NCBI RefSeq assembly: GCF_000281085.1
Contig: NZ_JH767537.1
Coordinates: 1 to 64,000 of the forward strand
Source: Catenovulum agarivorans YM01
GTDB taxonomy: Bacteria; Pseudomonadota; Gammaproteobacteria; Enterobacterales; Alteromonadaceae
Direction: 5' to 3'
DNA: 64,000 nucleotides
The position numbers were made by a program, and so were the translations under genes. How positions within the stretch are numbered: position 1 is the stretch's first letter; each line of letters begins with the position of its first letter. This document shows positions 11,314-19,193 of the stretch, piece by piece. The notes beneath the pieces are model-generated. The model saw only the letters and a list, made by a program, of their open reading frames with translations. It had not been told where the DNA came from and did no database searches.

Positions 11314-12009
11314 ATGGCAGACTTTCAAGAATTACATTGGCAAATGACCCCTAACAAACCACTCGCTATTCAGCTAGCTAAACGTGATCTGACTGCTTTA
11401 GTATATGACGCTGTTAACCTTGAAGGTGTCGCTATGACCTTGCCAGAGGTGCAAACCATTTTGGATGGTATTACCGTTGGCGGCCACAAAATTAGTGATC
11501 AAAACATGGCTCAAAACCAAGCCAAAGCTTGGACTTATTTATTTGAGCTTGTTGCTAAAAGCCAGTTTTTTTTCGATAAGCCAACTGCCTTAGCAATTCA
11601 TGCAATAGCAGGAAAAGAAGAGGCTTTAGAATGGGGGGCATTTAGAAACGGCTTTGTCACTATTGCAGGCTCTGAATATGAACCACCCGCGCCAACCGAA
11701 TTAGACGAACGTTGGTTAGCAATCCAACAACAGGTTGAACAAACCTGTGATATATACGACCAAGCTATTGTTGCTTTTTTACAAATGGCGCGCACTCAAT
11801 TTTTTTGGGACGTAAATAAACGCACAGGGCGTTTTATGATGAATGGTATTTTATTGGCTGCGGGTTACCCAATAATCAATGTACCCGCAAAACGCCAACA
11901 AGAATTTAATACCTTAATGTTAGATTTTTACGCAAGCAATAATATGCAACCTATGAATGTGTTTTTACGCTCGTGTTTAGACCAACGAATTGTTAGGAAT
12001 TTTCTATAA
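11314..12009 (+). CDS. Fic/DOC-family protein with degenerate active site
   Basis: A 231-residue protein with the Fic fold. The catalytic loop, normally HxFxDGNxR, reads QFFWDVNKRTGR from residue 162: the His is Gln162 and the first Gly is Val, while Asp, Asn, Lys, Arg and the second Gly-Arg are kept. An upstream segment AVNLEG (Glu37) resembles the class II inhibitory motif (S/T)xxxE(G/N) with Ala at the first position. Fic enzymes usually transfer AMP to a target hydroxyl and need the His, so this one may be inactive or have another activity. The stop overlaps the end of the convergent SRPBCC gene by 6 bp. There is no obvious partner antitoxin gene. Confidence 0.8.
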   Translation: MADFQELHWQMTPNKPLAIQLAKRDLTALVYDAVNLEGVAMTLPEVQTILDGITVGGHKISDQNMAQNQAKAWTYLFELVAKSQFFFDKPTALAIHAIAGKEEALEWGAFRNGFVTIAGSEYEPPAPTELDERWLAIQQQVEQTCDIYDQAIVAFLQMARTQFFWDVNKRTGRFMMNGILLAAGYPIINVPAKRQQEFNTLMLDFYASNNMQPMNVFLRSCLDQRIVRNFL

Positions 12010-12462
12010 ATCTTCATGGCACTCAACATATTTTTTGATATCCAACAAATCTTGTTTGATCATTTTCTCCATTGAACCTTTCATTAAAAAGCCCATACAG
12101 CATGACATGATTTTGCCGAATAGTGTTTGTGCTTGGCCATTAAATGTCATAGTGAGTTTAGTGCCATCAGCAATTTCTTCAACAATCAAGCGGCTGATAT
12201 AAATTGCGCCATGACTTTCGGCGCGCGTCTGGTAATAGTGGTTTTCTTCAACGTCGGTGATCCACATAGTTTCAGTGGCGTCTTTGCCAAACATTTTACG
12301 TGTTTCCGACCATTTAAAACCGATTAGTCCTTGTTTGGGTTGTTCTAATACTTGTAAGTCGGTTATCGCACTAATAACGTTTTTTGCATTATTGAAGTCG
12401 GTAATAACAGACCAGACTGTTCGTTTATCTGCTTTGATATCAACACTTACGTTCACTTGCAT
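12004..12462 (-). CDS. SRPBCC-family (polyketide cyclase/START-like) protein
   Basis: A 152-residue protein with the SRPBCC helix-grip pattern: an N-terminal strand VNVSVDIKADKRTVWSVITDF, a central strand with Trp, and a long C-terminal helix. Members bind hydrophobic ligands; the substrate is unknown. I place the start at 12462 because AGGAG lies 6-7 bases upstream; an in-frame extension to 12489 has no such site. The C-terminal half contains Cys-Cys in MSCCMGFLMKG, just before the last helix. It converges with the Fic gene. Confidence 0.8.
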   Translation of the reverse strand: MQVNVSVDIKADKRTVWSVITDFNNAKNVISAITDLQVLEQPKQGLIGFKWSETRKMFGKDATETMWITDVEENHYYQTRAESHGAIYISRLIVEEIADGTKLTMTFNGQAQTLFGKIMSCCMGFLMKGSMEKMIKQDLLDIKKYVECHEDL

Positions 12463-12502
12463 TTTATTCTCCTGCCTAACAAACATCACTGTTCAAGAGT
12501 TT

Positions 12503-12531
12503 AATACAAGTATGCTGAATTGCTAATTTCT
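12503..12531. repeat. 29-bp direct repeat, copy 1
   Basis: Begins AATACAAGTATGC and matches copy 2 at 12761-12789 with two substitutions. The pair brackets about 230 bp. Confidence 0.7.
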
Positions 12532-12760
12532 AAAATTTCATAAATTCAGCGAGCAGCCATGGATTGGCTAACAGCGCTTCTGGGTTATGTGCTTTCAACA
12601 CATAATATAAATGGGGTATTCCTCACAAAATCGCTTTTAACTCATCCTTGAGCCGCTCCCACAAGATGTCCCTCCATTGTGAAGTTTTGTTCGAAACACT
12701 CCCATGTATATTATGGACATTTTTTCGCTGCATCTTTTCTAGAAGTACAGAACAAAGCTG

Positions 12761-12789
12761 AATACAAGTATGCCGAATTGCTAACTTCT
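12761..12789. repeat. 29-bp direct repeat, copy 2
   Basis: Same sequence as 12503-12531 apart from two T/C differences. It lies directly before the inverted-repeat element at 12828-12935. Confidence 0.7.
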
Positions 12790-12827
12790 GCATGGTTAGC
12801 AAATTGATCAGCATCCTCAACTCACAG

Positions 12828-12935
12828 GACTAGGATTAGGTTTATATAAGCAGACCGTACAAATCGTGGATGATTTGTCTCGAGCTTCCACAGATGGATT
12901 TACAGCGTGTCTGCGTTAGAAGCCTAACCCTAGGC
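12828..12935. repeat. Imperfect inverted-repeat element (MITE- or REP-like)
   Basis: Imperfect inverted arms at 12828-12855 (GGACTAGGATTAGG...) and 12909-12935 (...CCTAACCCTAGGCC) enclose smaller palindromic segments such as AAATCGTGGATGATTT. The form resembles short hairpin repeats scattered between genes in Alteromonadales. No other copy is visible in this window, so its repeated nature is inferred. Confidence 0.5.
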
Positions 12936-13061
12936 CGACAATATTGCACTATTTGTCTAATCCGCATTATTTATATAACCTTGCCAATTATTTAAACTCA
13001 TGAACCTTTTTAAAATTCGCTTCGTCTCTAATAACAAACCCCATTTAAGCTAAGGAATTCA

Positions 13062-13586
13062 GTGCAACAAGCGGAAATTGATTTACTGGTAATGTCAGCA
13101 CAAAGTGGCAACCAAGCGGCGTTTGCAAAATTGGTTAGTAGCTTTAACCAACCACTGCTGCATTTTGGTTATCGTTTATGTTCTAACCCAGAATTAGTCA
13201 AAGATGCTGTGCAGGAAACTTGGTTAAACACCGCCAAAAGTTTGCATAAGTTAAATGATCCCAGCGCGTTTCGCTGTTGGTTATATCAAAACTTGCGTTG
13301 GCGCATAACCGACTTAGCCAGAAAACAACAGCTAGTTGATCACAATGAAATCACTGCCAAGCTTGATGATGTTGCAGCACAAAACAAACAGGCAAGCAAT
13401 GTTAGTGATGAATTGACCAAAGCTATCGCGCAGTTAGGTGAAATTGAACAACAAGTACTGCACTTATTTTATTTGGATGAAATGAAAATGGTCGAGATTG
13501 CCGCTGTACTCAGTATTCCCGTTGGCACTGTCAAATCTCGACTCGATAGAGCACGCAAACAGTTAAAAACCTTATTGGAAGGTTAG
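13062..13586 (+). CDS. ECF-type RNA polymerase sigma factor
   Basis: A 174-residue sigma-70-family factor with only regions 2 and 4. Region 2 includes LVKDAVQETWLNTAKSL and FRCWLYQNLRWRITDLARK; region 4 is the helix-turn-helix LDEMKMVEIAAVLSIPVGTVKSRLDRARKQL. The start is a GTG at 13062, supported by AAGGA at 13052-13056. A small two-segment membrane protein follows 10 bp downstream and probably acts as its partner, in place of a classical zinc-binding anti-sigma factor. Target promoters are unknown. Confidence 0.92.
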   Translation: MQQAEIDLLVMSAQSGNQAAFAKLVSSFNQPLLHFGYRLCSNPELVKDAVQETWLNTAKSLHKLNDPSAFRCWLYQNLRWRITDLARKQQLVDHNEITAKLDDVAAQNKQASNVSDELTKAIAQLGEIEQQVLHLFYLDEMKMVEIAAVLSIPVGTVKSRLDRARKQLKTLLEG

Positions 13587-13596
13587 GAGAAGCGAC

Positions 13597-13971
13597 ATGA
13601 AACTTGATGAGCAAATTAAACAGTCTTTACAGCAAGAAGCACAGCAGCTAGACGCCATACTCGCGCAACAGCCAGGCATTTTTGGCATGATAAATAACTC
13701 GTACCGCGGCGCGTTGCGCATTTGGTTAATCATAGCCAGTATTGCCGGTGTTATCGCCACTGCTTTATTACTTTGGTGTGGCTATGAGTTTGTTATGGCC
13801 GAATTAGTTATTGATAAAATACATTGGGGTATTTGGTTTATCGTCAGTTTATTTATTCAAGCTATGTTGAAACTATGGTTTTTTATGGAAATGAACCGTA
13901 ATTCCACTGTGCGAGAAATAAAACGTTTAGAGCTGGCAGTTGAGCGCTTATACAACAAGTTGGATAGCTAA
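13597..13971 (+). CDS. DUF6768-like small membrane protein, probable sigma partner
   Basis: A 124-residue protein with a charged N-terminus (MKLDEQIKQSLQQEAQQLDAIL), two membrane segments at about 43-66 and 78-97, and a short C-terminal coiled coil (IKRLELAVERLYNKL). It resembles the DUF6768 family, found beside ECF sigma genes. The 10-bp gap and AGGAG ribosome site support co-transcription with the sigma gene. A role as membrane anchor or anti-sigma factor is inferred only from position. Confidence 0.7.
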   Translation: MKLDEQIKQSLQQEAQQLDAILAQQPGIFGMINNSYRGALRIWLIIASIAGVIATALLLWCGYEFVMAELVIDKIHWGIWFIVSLFIQAMLKLWFFMEMNRNSTVREIKRLELAVERLYNKLDS

Positions 13972-13994
13972 GTCCAATACAGTTAATTCAATTA

Positions 13995-14026
13995 AGGTGG
14001 GCTTACTTGCACAGTTTAGTCCACCT
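13995..14026. terminator. Possible bidirectional terminator
   Basis: AGGTGGGCT and AGTCCACCT form an imperfect stem around a 14-base loop between the convergent sigma operon and yaeQ. The stem is weak and the loop long. Confidence 0.35.
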
Positions 14027-14049
14027 ATATTTGTGTTCTTTCAATGCAA

Positions 14050-14592
14050 TTAGGCTTTTAAAATCTCAGGGTTAATAGTCACACTAGCTGAGTCTGTTGA
14101 TAACCAAATTTCGCCATCTGTGATATTACATTGAATATTCATATTGCGTTGTGCAAGTTCAGCCAGCTCCTGTACGCTGGGTTCAGGAATGTTAATGATG
14201 GTTAAATTAGTATAACGCGCCAACGCTTGTTGGTTTTGTTGCCACCAAATTGGCACACTTTTACCACCATAAGTAATTAACAAGACCTGTTTGGCACGGC
14301 CACAGGCTTTACGCAACCACTTTTCGTCACTCTGGCCAAATGCTACCCATAAATTAATTTCGCCACTTAAACTTTTATCCCACAACTCGGCTTCGTCATC
14401 ATCTGACGACAGTGCTTTGCTAAAACACAAAGTTTCGCTGGCGCGCATCATAAAGGCCAATAAGCGCACCATCATACGTGCATTATTTTCTGACGGATGC
14501 TGCGCTATGGTTAATTCGTGATCTTGATAATAATTTCTGTCCACATCCACTATGTTTAATTTGGCTTTGAATATTGTTGCTTTTAATGCCAC
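14050..14592 (-). CDS. yaeQ: YaeQ family protein
   Basis: A 180-residue protein matching YaeQ along its length: the N-terminal MALKATIFKAKLNIVDVDRNYYQDHELTIAQHPSE, then RMMVRLLAFM, ELWVAFG-like INLWVAFGQ and the RKACGRAK segment. YaeQ has a PD-(D/E)XK nuclease-like fold; its function is not settled. The downstream small basic protein gene is on the same strand 5 bp upstream in transcription order, so the two probably share a transcript. Confidence 0.93.
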   Translation of the reverse strand: MALKATIFKAKLNIVDVDRNYYQDHELTIAQHPSENNARMMVRLLAFMMRASETLCFSKALSSDDDEAELWDKSLSGEINLWVAFGQSDEKWLRKACGRAKQVLLITYGGKSVPIWWQQNQQALARYTNLTIINIPEPSVQELAELAQRNMNIQCNITDGEIWLSTDSASVTINPEILKA

Positions 14593-14597
14593 AGGAT

Positions 14598-14771
14598 TTA
14601 TTCCTCAATTATTTTAGCAGTGTCAGTTTGCTCTGCTTGAGCCGCTTCTAACGCTTGTTTCTCGCGCTCAGCCTTTGAAATATATTTGGGTTTGGAGCTA
14701 CGTACATTTTTCGCATTGGCTTTTTTCGCGCGCTTTTTCAAAATGGTAAAAATTTTTTTCTTGCGGTTCAT
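14598..14771 (-). CDS. Small basic protein, DUF2986-like
   Basis: A 57-residue, very Lys-rich protein (MNRKKKIFTILKKRAKKANAK...) with a KPKYISKAEREKQALEA segment, matching the DUF2986 family of short gammaproteobacterial proteins. I use the ATG at 14771; an in-frame ATG three codons upstream (14780) is also possible. It precedes yaeQ by 5 bp. Function unknown; the charge suggests nucleic-acid binding, which is only a guess. Confidence 0.75.
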   Translation of the reverse strand: MNRKKKIFTILKKRAKKANAKNVRSSKPKYISKAEREKQALEAAQAEQTDTAKIIEE

Positions 14772-14885
14772 TTCAAACAACTTAGATTCAAAGAAGGGAA
14801 TTGCGGTAAATTATATACAAAAAAGCATAGATAAGCATGCGCAGCTAAATGGTTTAGCTTGAGATATTTAGTGGTGAAATAAATA

Positions 14886-14918
14886 AAAAGCCTTTGTCCA
14901 CACATGACAAAGGCTTTT
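14886..14918 (-). terminator. Terminator downstream of the halogenase-like gene
   Basis: A perfect 13-bp stem, AAAAGCCTTTGTC / GACAAAGGCTTTT, with a 7-base loop. A- and T-rich ends allow it to work in both directions. Its right arm is part of a 29-bp sequence repeated at 43423-43451. Confidence 0.85.
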
Positions 14919-14936
14919 GCACACAACAAAATGTGG
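14908..14936. repeat. 29-bp repeat at 3' end of halogenase-like gene (copy 1)
   Basis: Starts CAAAGGCTTTTGCACACAAC and is identical at all 29 positions to 43423-43451, which lies at the 3' end of the GH97 gene. It spans one terminator arm and 18 bases beyond it. Confidence 0.9.
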
Positions 14937-14996
14937 TAACCCACGAACACGACTCTACCCTATACAAAGTAAAAATTTGGTTAAGGCTGGCTAACT

Positions 14997-16439
14997 TTAT
15001 CTAAGCGTATTGCCAATTACAGCTTTAAAACTTGCGAAAAAATCATCTAGTTGTTGTTGGCTAATTTGTTCAGCTAATGGGTGATAACTTTGTGGCATTA
15101 AGCCTTGGCCTAACATGACTTGCTGCCAGCTCGATTCAGAAAAAAGCTCATCTTGCTGACGAATTACTTGGCCGGTTTGCCGGAATAAATCTAGCTTTTG
15201 TTGCAAGCTATCGGGAATAGGCATAGTGCGCATATGCTGCCAAAATTTGCTGTCGTCTCTTTGATTCAAATAATAATGCAGCACAATAAAGTCGCGAATG
15301 CGTTCAGCTTCTACTTCGGCAAGTTGGTTAAAGGTATCGCGGCTGGCTGGGGTAATTTGTCCATTTGGCATGAGTTTCAAAAGCCTTAATAAGCTGCTTT
15401 GCACCATATGCAAACTAGTAGATTCCATAGGTTCAACAAATCCGCTGGCAAGACCGATGGCAATTACATTTTTATGCCAAGGTTTAGTATAACGGCCGGT
15501 TTTAAATTGAATTACTCTTGGCTCATATAAAGTTTGCCCTTGGCTGTTCGCTAGTAATGTATTTGTCGCCCAGTCGTCTGACGCAAATTTTGAGCTATAC
15601 ACTAAACCATTACCGGTGCGCGATTTAAGTGGAATTTGCCACGACCAACCAAATTGATGGGCATTTGCTTGCGTATATAACAAGGGTAATTTAGCGTCAG
15701 TTTGTACAACAACAGCGCGGCCAGCGGGCAAATAATGAGACCAATCTTGGTAGGGGGTATTAAGGGTTTTATCAATTAATAAAGCCTTAAAGCCGGAGCA
15801 ATCAATAAACAAATCGCCTTCAATTATTTGCCCATCTGCCAGTTTCAAAGCACTGATATCTAAGGTTTGTGGATTTTGGATAACCTCAATTACTTCCCCT
15901 TGAATGTGAGTTACCCCATTTTGCCCACTAAGACGTTTTAAAAAGTCAGCGTATAAAGCTGCATCAAAGTGATAAGCATAAGTTAACCCGGGTAACCGAG
16001 TGCCAGCTAAGTGTTTTGCTTGGACAAATTGGTTTTGTGCTGCAGCTTGGGCATTTAAGCTATATTGCCAAAAATCATCGACCGATAACTGCTGTTGCTT
16101 GGCAGCTCGTAGCCAATAATGAATAAATGGAATTAACCCAAGTGGCTTGCCGACCTCACCAAAAGCATGCAAATAACTTTGCCCCTGTTTGCCCCAATGA
16201 TTAAATTGAATGCCCAATTTATAGGTTGCATCTGTGTATTGGATAAAGTCTGCTTCATCAATTTTTAAAATTTGATTAAACAGTTGAATGGGTGGAATGG
16301 TCGCTTCGCCAACACCAACAGGAGCATATTGGTTAGATTCAACTAGGCTAATGTGTAAATTTGGAAAAACTCGGCTTAAAAATGCAGCGCACATCCAACC
16401 AGCCGAACCACCACCTAAAATCAAAACTTTGTTAACCAT
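14997..16439 (-). CDS. Flavin-dependent tryptophan-halogenase-family protein
   Basis: A 480-residue FAD-dependent protein. The N-terminal GGGSAGW is the FAD-binding motif, Lys74 in YKLGIQF corresponds to the essential Lys of PrnA-type halogenases, WSWQIP is the family WxWxIP signature (about 264-269), and Glu in FVEPMESTSLH (about 337) matches the second catalytic residue. Known members chlorinate tryptophan, but many marine homologues sit in TonB-receptor or glycan clusters with unknown substrate. An OmpR-type direct-repeat box lies 45 bp upstream, and a terminator lies downstream. The two-component genes are directly upstream on the same strand. No flavin reductase is nearby. Confidence 0.88.
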   Translation of the reverse strand: MVNKVLILGGGSAGWMCAAFLSRVFPNLHISLVESNQYAPVGVGEATIPPIQLFNQILKIDEADFIQYTDATYKLGIQFNHWGKQGQSYLHAFGEVGKPLGLIPFIHYWLRAAKQQQLSVDDFWQYSLNAQAAAQNQFVQAKHLAGTRLPGLTYAYHFDAALYADFLKRLSGQNGVTHIQGEVIEVIQNPQTLDISALKLADGQIIEGDLFIDCSGFKALLIDKTLNTPYQDWSHYLPAGRAVVVQTDAKLPLLYTQANAHQFGWSWQIPLKSRTGNGLVYSSKFASDDWATNTLLANSQGQTLYEPRVIQFKTGRYTKPWHKNVIAIGLASGFVEPMESTSLHMVQSSLLRLLKLMPNGQITPASRDTFNQLAEVEAERIRDFIVLHYYLNQRDDSKFWQHMRTMPIPDSLQQKLDLFRQTGQVIRQQDELFSESSWQQVMLGQGLMPQSYHPLAEQISQQQLDDFFASFKAVIGNTLR

Positions 16440-16483
16440 AAACTCACCCCATTCATTGCATGAGTCAGGTATATAAAAGTTGT

Positions 16484-16500
16484 GGTTACATTTAGGTTAC
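16484..16500 (-). promoter_or_regulatory. Direct-repeat box a, upstream of halogenase-like gene
   Basis: On the plus strand GGTTAC-N5-GGTTAC, an 11-bp period. It lies 45 bp upstream of the start at 16439 and overlaps the stop of the kinase gene. On the minus strand TATATA follows after 8 bases and could be the -10. Confidence 0.6.
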
Positions 16501-17799
16501 CGACAGCGTTACTTTTCGGCCAGTTGCATATTCTTCTACCTGATAATTAAGTTTTAACCGCTCCATTACCCGCTTAACAATTTCAAGGCCAATACCAAAA
16601 CCATCGTGACGGCTATCATTATCCGCCGAGTTGTTTTTATTGTGAATAACAATAAACTGCTCAGTTACTTGAATGTCTATCGAGCCCATTTGGGTATTTT
16701 GCAAGGCGTTGCGGATCAGGTTATTAATGGCAATTTGCAATAACATGGGTTCGGTTTGCCATGCAATGTCATGTTTTTGCCAGTGTTTATTGATCACCAC
16801 GTTTTGTTCGTCGTGATAAATGCGGTTTTCATCTAACGATTTTTCTATCAGCGACACAAGCTCACATTCTTCTATGCTCGAGAGTTCACTTTCTTTACTT
16901 AAACACAGCAGTGCATCGGTTTGATATTTCATATCCTCTACCGCCAATAACATGCGATTCAGGGCTTTGCGCTCTGCCGGTTTTAAGTCTTTCATTATAA
17001 ATTCTAGAATATCCATATTGGCAGACAATACCGCCACATGGGTGCGTAATTCGTGGCTGCTAAAACGGGCAAATGCATGTTCTTGTTCTAAAATTTGGCT
17101 AAAGGTATTTAAACTTTGATCTAAAGTGTGCGCTAGATAATTCATGCCGCCAACTGCCACTTTAGGCGGGGCAGTAAACTGTTTTGAATGCGCCATATCA
17201 TCCGCCCAATCGACTAAAGCATTGACTACTTTGTTTACTCTATAGGTTTGAACAAATTGAAATACAAATAACACAGCAATAATCACAATTGAAACCAACA
17301 AAGCAGGTTGCATACGCCCGTGTAAATAGCTGTTTAGCTCTAAATTATTAAAGTCTGTGTTGTTGTGAAAATAGGCAAAATATTCTTGTTGATTGTGCTC
17401 AAAACTATAAATCAGCATTATGTCTGCAGCTGTAACCACAGCGCCTAGACGGCGCAAAATTAAATTTACTTGCTCCGCTACTATTTGCTCGCGCTCTGGT
17501 GCGTCAACTAAATGTATTTTTAGCTCTTGATAGCTGCTGACAAATTGCATTCTGTCATCACCTAAAATAGTCGCATTTGCGCCTAAATATTGCTGTGGAT
17601 TAGTCATTACTCGGCTATAAGCGCGTTCAGCAAAACCTTGCAGTACATTGCTTTTTTGCTGGATAAACTGCCATTGATAACTAACCGAGCTATAAACTAA
17701 GTAACTCAACATCAAGCCAACTAATGCGAATGCAACCACGATTGTCAGCTTAAACTGAGAAACTTTAGCAACTGAAATGGCGTGCCAATTAAGCGCCAT
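16492..17799 (-). CDS. Membrane sensor histidine kinase, atypical
   Basis: A 435-residue kinase with an N-terminal membrane segment (about 16-37), a periplasmic sensor region, and a second segment (about 168-188). The dimerisation domain has SSHELRTHVAVL: the His is present but the usual Pro after Arg-Thr is His. The N box (LLQIAINNLIRNALQNT) and a G2-like GFGIGLEIVKR are present, but the DxGxG box is missing and replaced by HNKNN. It overlaps its response regulator by 11 bp, so the two are coupled. It may have weak kinase activity or act mainly as a phosphatase. The neighbouring boxes suggest a signal tied to alpha-glucan use (inference). Confidence 0.85.
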   Translation of the reverse strand: MALNWHAISVAKVSQFKLTIVVAFALVGLMLSYLVYSSVSYQWQFIQQKSNVLQGFAERAYSRVMTNPQQYLGANATILGDDRMQFVSSYQELKIHLVDAPEREQIVAEQVNLILRRLGAVVTAADIMLIYSFEHNQQEYFAYFHNNTDFNNLELNSYLHGRMQPALLVSIVIIAVLFVFQFVQTYRVNKVVNALVDWADDMAHSKQFTAPPKVAVGGMNYLAHTLDQSLNTFSQILEQEHAFARFSSHELRTHVAVLSANMDILEFIMKDLKPAERKALNRMLLAVEDMKYQTDALLCLSKESELSSIEECELVSLIEKSLDENRIYHDEQNVVINKHWQKHDIAWQTEPMLLQIAINNLIRNALQNTQMGSIDIQVTEQFIVIHNKNNSADNDSRHDGFGIGLEIVKRVMERLKLNYQVEEYATGRKVTLSVT

Positions 17800-18481
17800 C
17801 TGATGCTCCTAACCCAAGCTTAACGCCAAAGCCACTAACTATGTGTACTATGGGTTGCTCAAATGGTTTGTCTAATCTTTGCCTTAGCCTATGAATATGT
17901 ACTTTAAGTGCGCCGCCATCTGGTGCATCTTCCCCCCAAATAACATGCTCTAAATCGCGTTTGCTGACAGCTTTAGGATAAGCCCGCGCTAAGGTTTCTA
18001 AAATGCGCCAACTTGAAGGTGTTAATTGCACGGGTTGATTTTGCCGACTGGCGGTGTGTTGATCTAAATTTAATTCTAACTGCAATTCTGTAATGGATAA
18101 TTTACTCACTTTGCCACTGCGGCGTTTTGATAGTGCAAATACCCGCGCGACCAATTCACGCATTTCAAATGGTTTAGTTAAATAATCGTCTGCGCCCCGC
18201 TCAAACCCAGTTAACTTGTCGTTTAAATGACTTAACGCGGTTAATAAAATAACAGGTGTATCCACGCCGTTTTCACGCAAGGCTTGGCACATGTCTAAGC
18301 CGTCTAATTTAGGCATATTAACATCGCTAATAATCACATCGTATTGATTATCCGCGAGTAAATTGAGTCCCCTACGGCCATTGTGGCAATAATCAACAAG
18401 TATGTCGTTTAGCTCTAAAAATTGAGTCACACTTTCGGCAAATTTTTTATCGTCTTCAACAAATAAAACTCGAGTTGTCAC
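17789..18481 (-). CDS. OmpR-family response regulator
   Basis: About 230 residues: a receiver domain (acidic pair VEDD, phospho-acceptor Asp in IISDVNMP, Lys in LTKPFE) and a C-terminal winged helix (HTASRQ...LTPSSWRILETLA, then DGGALKVHIHRLRQRL). I prefer the GTG at 18481 because GAGG lies 5 bases upstream; an ATG at 18508 gives nine more residues but no good ribosome site. It is the natural candidate to bind the GGTTAC-N5-GGTTAC boxes, since OmpR-type regulators bind 11-bp-period direct repeats. That link is inferred. Confidence 0.92.
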   Translation of the reverse strand: MTTRVLFVEDDKKFAESVTQFLELNDILVDYCHNGRRGLNLLADNQYDVIISDVNMPKLDGLDMCQALRENGVDTPVILLTALSHLNDKLTGFERGADDYLTKPFEMRELVARVFALSKRRSGKVSKLSITELQLELNLDQHTASRQNQPVQLTPSSWRILETLARAYPKAVSKRDLEHVIWGEDAPDGGALKVHIHRLRQRLDKPFEQPIVHIVSGFGVKLGLGASDGA

Positions 18482-18547
18482 TATTACCTCACTTGCATTC
18501 GTATGCACTCAGCTAAATATCACTTGGGTTTTGTCGCCACTTCGTTA

Positions 18548-18566
18548 AAATATTGTAATAATATTT
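18548..18566. promoter_or_regulatory. AT-rich palindrome between divergent genes
   Basis: AAATATT-N5-AATATTT, perfect arms, in the 105-bp gap between the response regulator and the divergent lipoprotein gene. It may be an operator or simply an AT-rich promoter. Confidence 0.3.
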
Positions 18567-18586
18567 AATCAATAAAATCCACTTAA

Positions 18587-19171
18587 ATGAAACACAGCCG
18601 CCGCAAACTTTCTGTTATTCAGCTTGTACCAGCGCTTGCCCTTTTGCTCGCTGGCTGTGAAATGCATTTTACCTTGCCCCAACAATTTTCCGCACCAACC
18701 GGCCAAAGCGAGTTTGACCAACAAACAGGTTATCAACTGCCTTACGCTATTTACCTACCCAATTCGTATACAGGTTGGCAACCAAATGAACTGAACCAAT
18801 TTGTTTATGATGCCAGCAGCCAAAGTTATTATGTAAACAACATAGAACTCAACAACAAGCAGGTCGATAGTTGGGGCTCTCGCTTTAAAATCGCCAGTGC
18901 CGACTGGCGCCATGAGTTTGGCTTTAGCAAAGCGCACGACACGCCTGAACAGTCTAAATTTGGTATCAGCGAAGCGGGTTCTATTGTCCACCTGCAACAC
19001 ATTTTTTATGCATCAGATATTTATTTTGAGCTACCGCATAATACAAAAGCTCGATACCTACATGCGCATTTTAAAGTACTAGAAAATTCAGCAACACCAA
19101 CTGCGCTATTGGCTTTATCAATTTCGCAAGAAAAAACAACGATAGCGACCAGCATAAACCACAAGAAGTAA
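18587..19171 (+). CDS. Lipoprotein with carbohydrate-module-like domain
   Basis: A 194-residue lipoprotein (LLAGC, Cys24). The segment YLPNSYTGWQPNELNQFVYD...FKIASADWRHEFGF resembles the small beta-sandwich modules (X25/SusE-like) of pullulanases and starch-binding proteins, where FKIAxxDW...FG is typical. It probably binds alpha-glucan at the outer membrane. It is transcribed divergently from the two-component genes, which fits a shared role. The family call rests on motif resemblance only. The stop codon overlaps direct-repeat box b. Confidence 0.6.
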   Translation: MKHSRRKLSVIQLVPALALLLAGCEMHFTLPQQFSAPTGQSEFDQQTGYQLPYAIYLPNSYTGWQPNELNQFVYDASSQSYYVNNIELNNKQVDSWGSRFKIASADWRHEFGFSKAHDTPEQSKFGISEAGSIVHLQHIFYASDIYFELPHNTKARYLHAHFKVLENSATPTALLALSISQEKTTIATSINHKK

Positions 19172-19183
19172 CATTTGGGTTAC
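19167..19183. promoter_or_regulatory. Direct-repeat box b (orphan position)
   Basis: AGTAAC-N5-GGTTAC, overlapping the stop of the lipoprotein gene and facing the end of a convergent gene. No promoter is expected here. Its last 16 bases are identical to box c. Confidence 0.4.
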
Positions 19184-19193
19184 ATTGCACTGA

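Larger units (their letters stand above)
12490..13061. other. Non-coding stretch with repeat remnants
   Basis: No gene is supported across about 570 bases. The stretch holds two near-identical 29-bp direct repeats, a GTGGGAGCGGCTC-like segment reminiscent of dispersed extragenic repeats, and a larger inverted repeat. A 65-codon minus-strand frame at 12623-12820 translates part of these repeats and is not considered a gene. The last ~60 bases should hold the promoter of the downstream sigma-factor gene. Confidence 0.6.

Noticed and set aside
12623-12820. Minus-strand 65-codon frame in the repeat region
   Set aside because: It runs through one direct repeat and the GTGGGAGCGGC-type segment; its product (ending LWERLKDELKAIL) is the kind of translation produced by non-coding repeats.
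15950-16000. GTTAAC-GGTAAC-like match to the direct-repeat box inside the halogenase-like gene
   Set aside because: Spacing is 3 rather than 5 bases and it lies in coding sequence.
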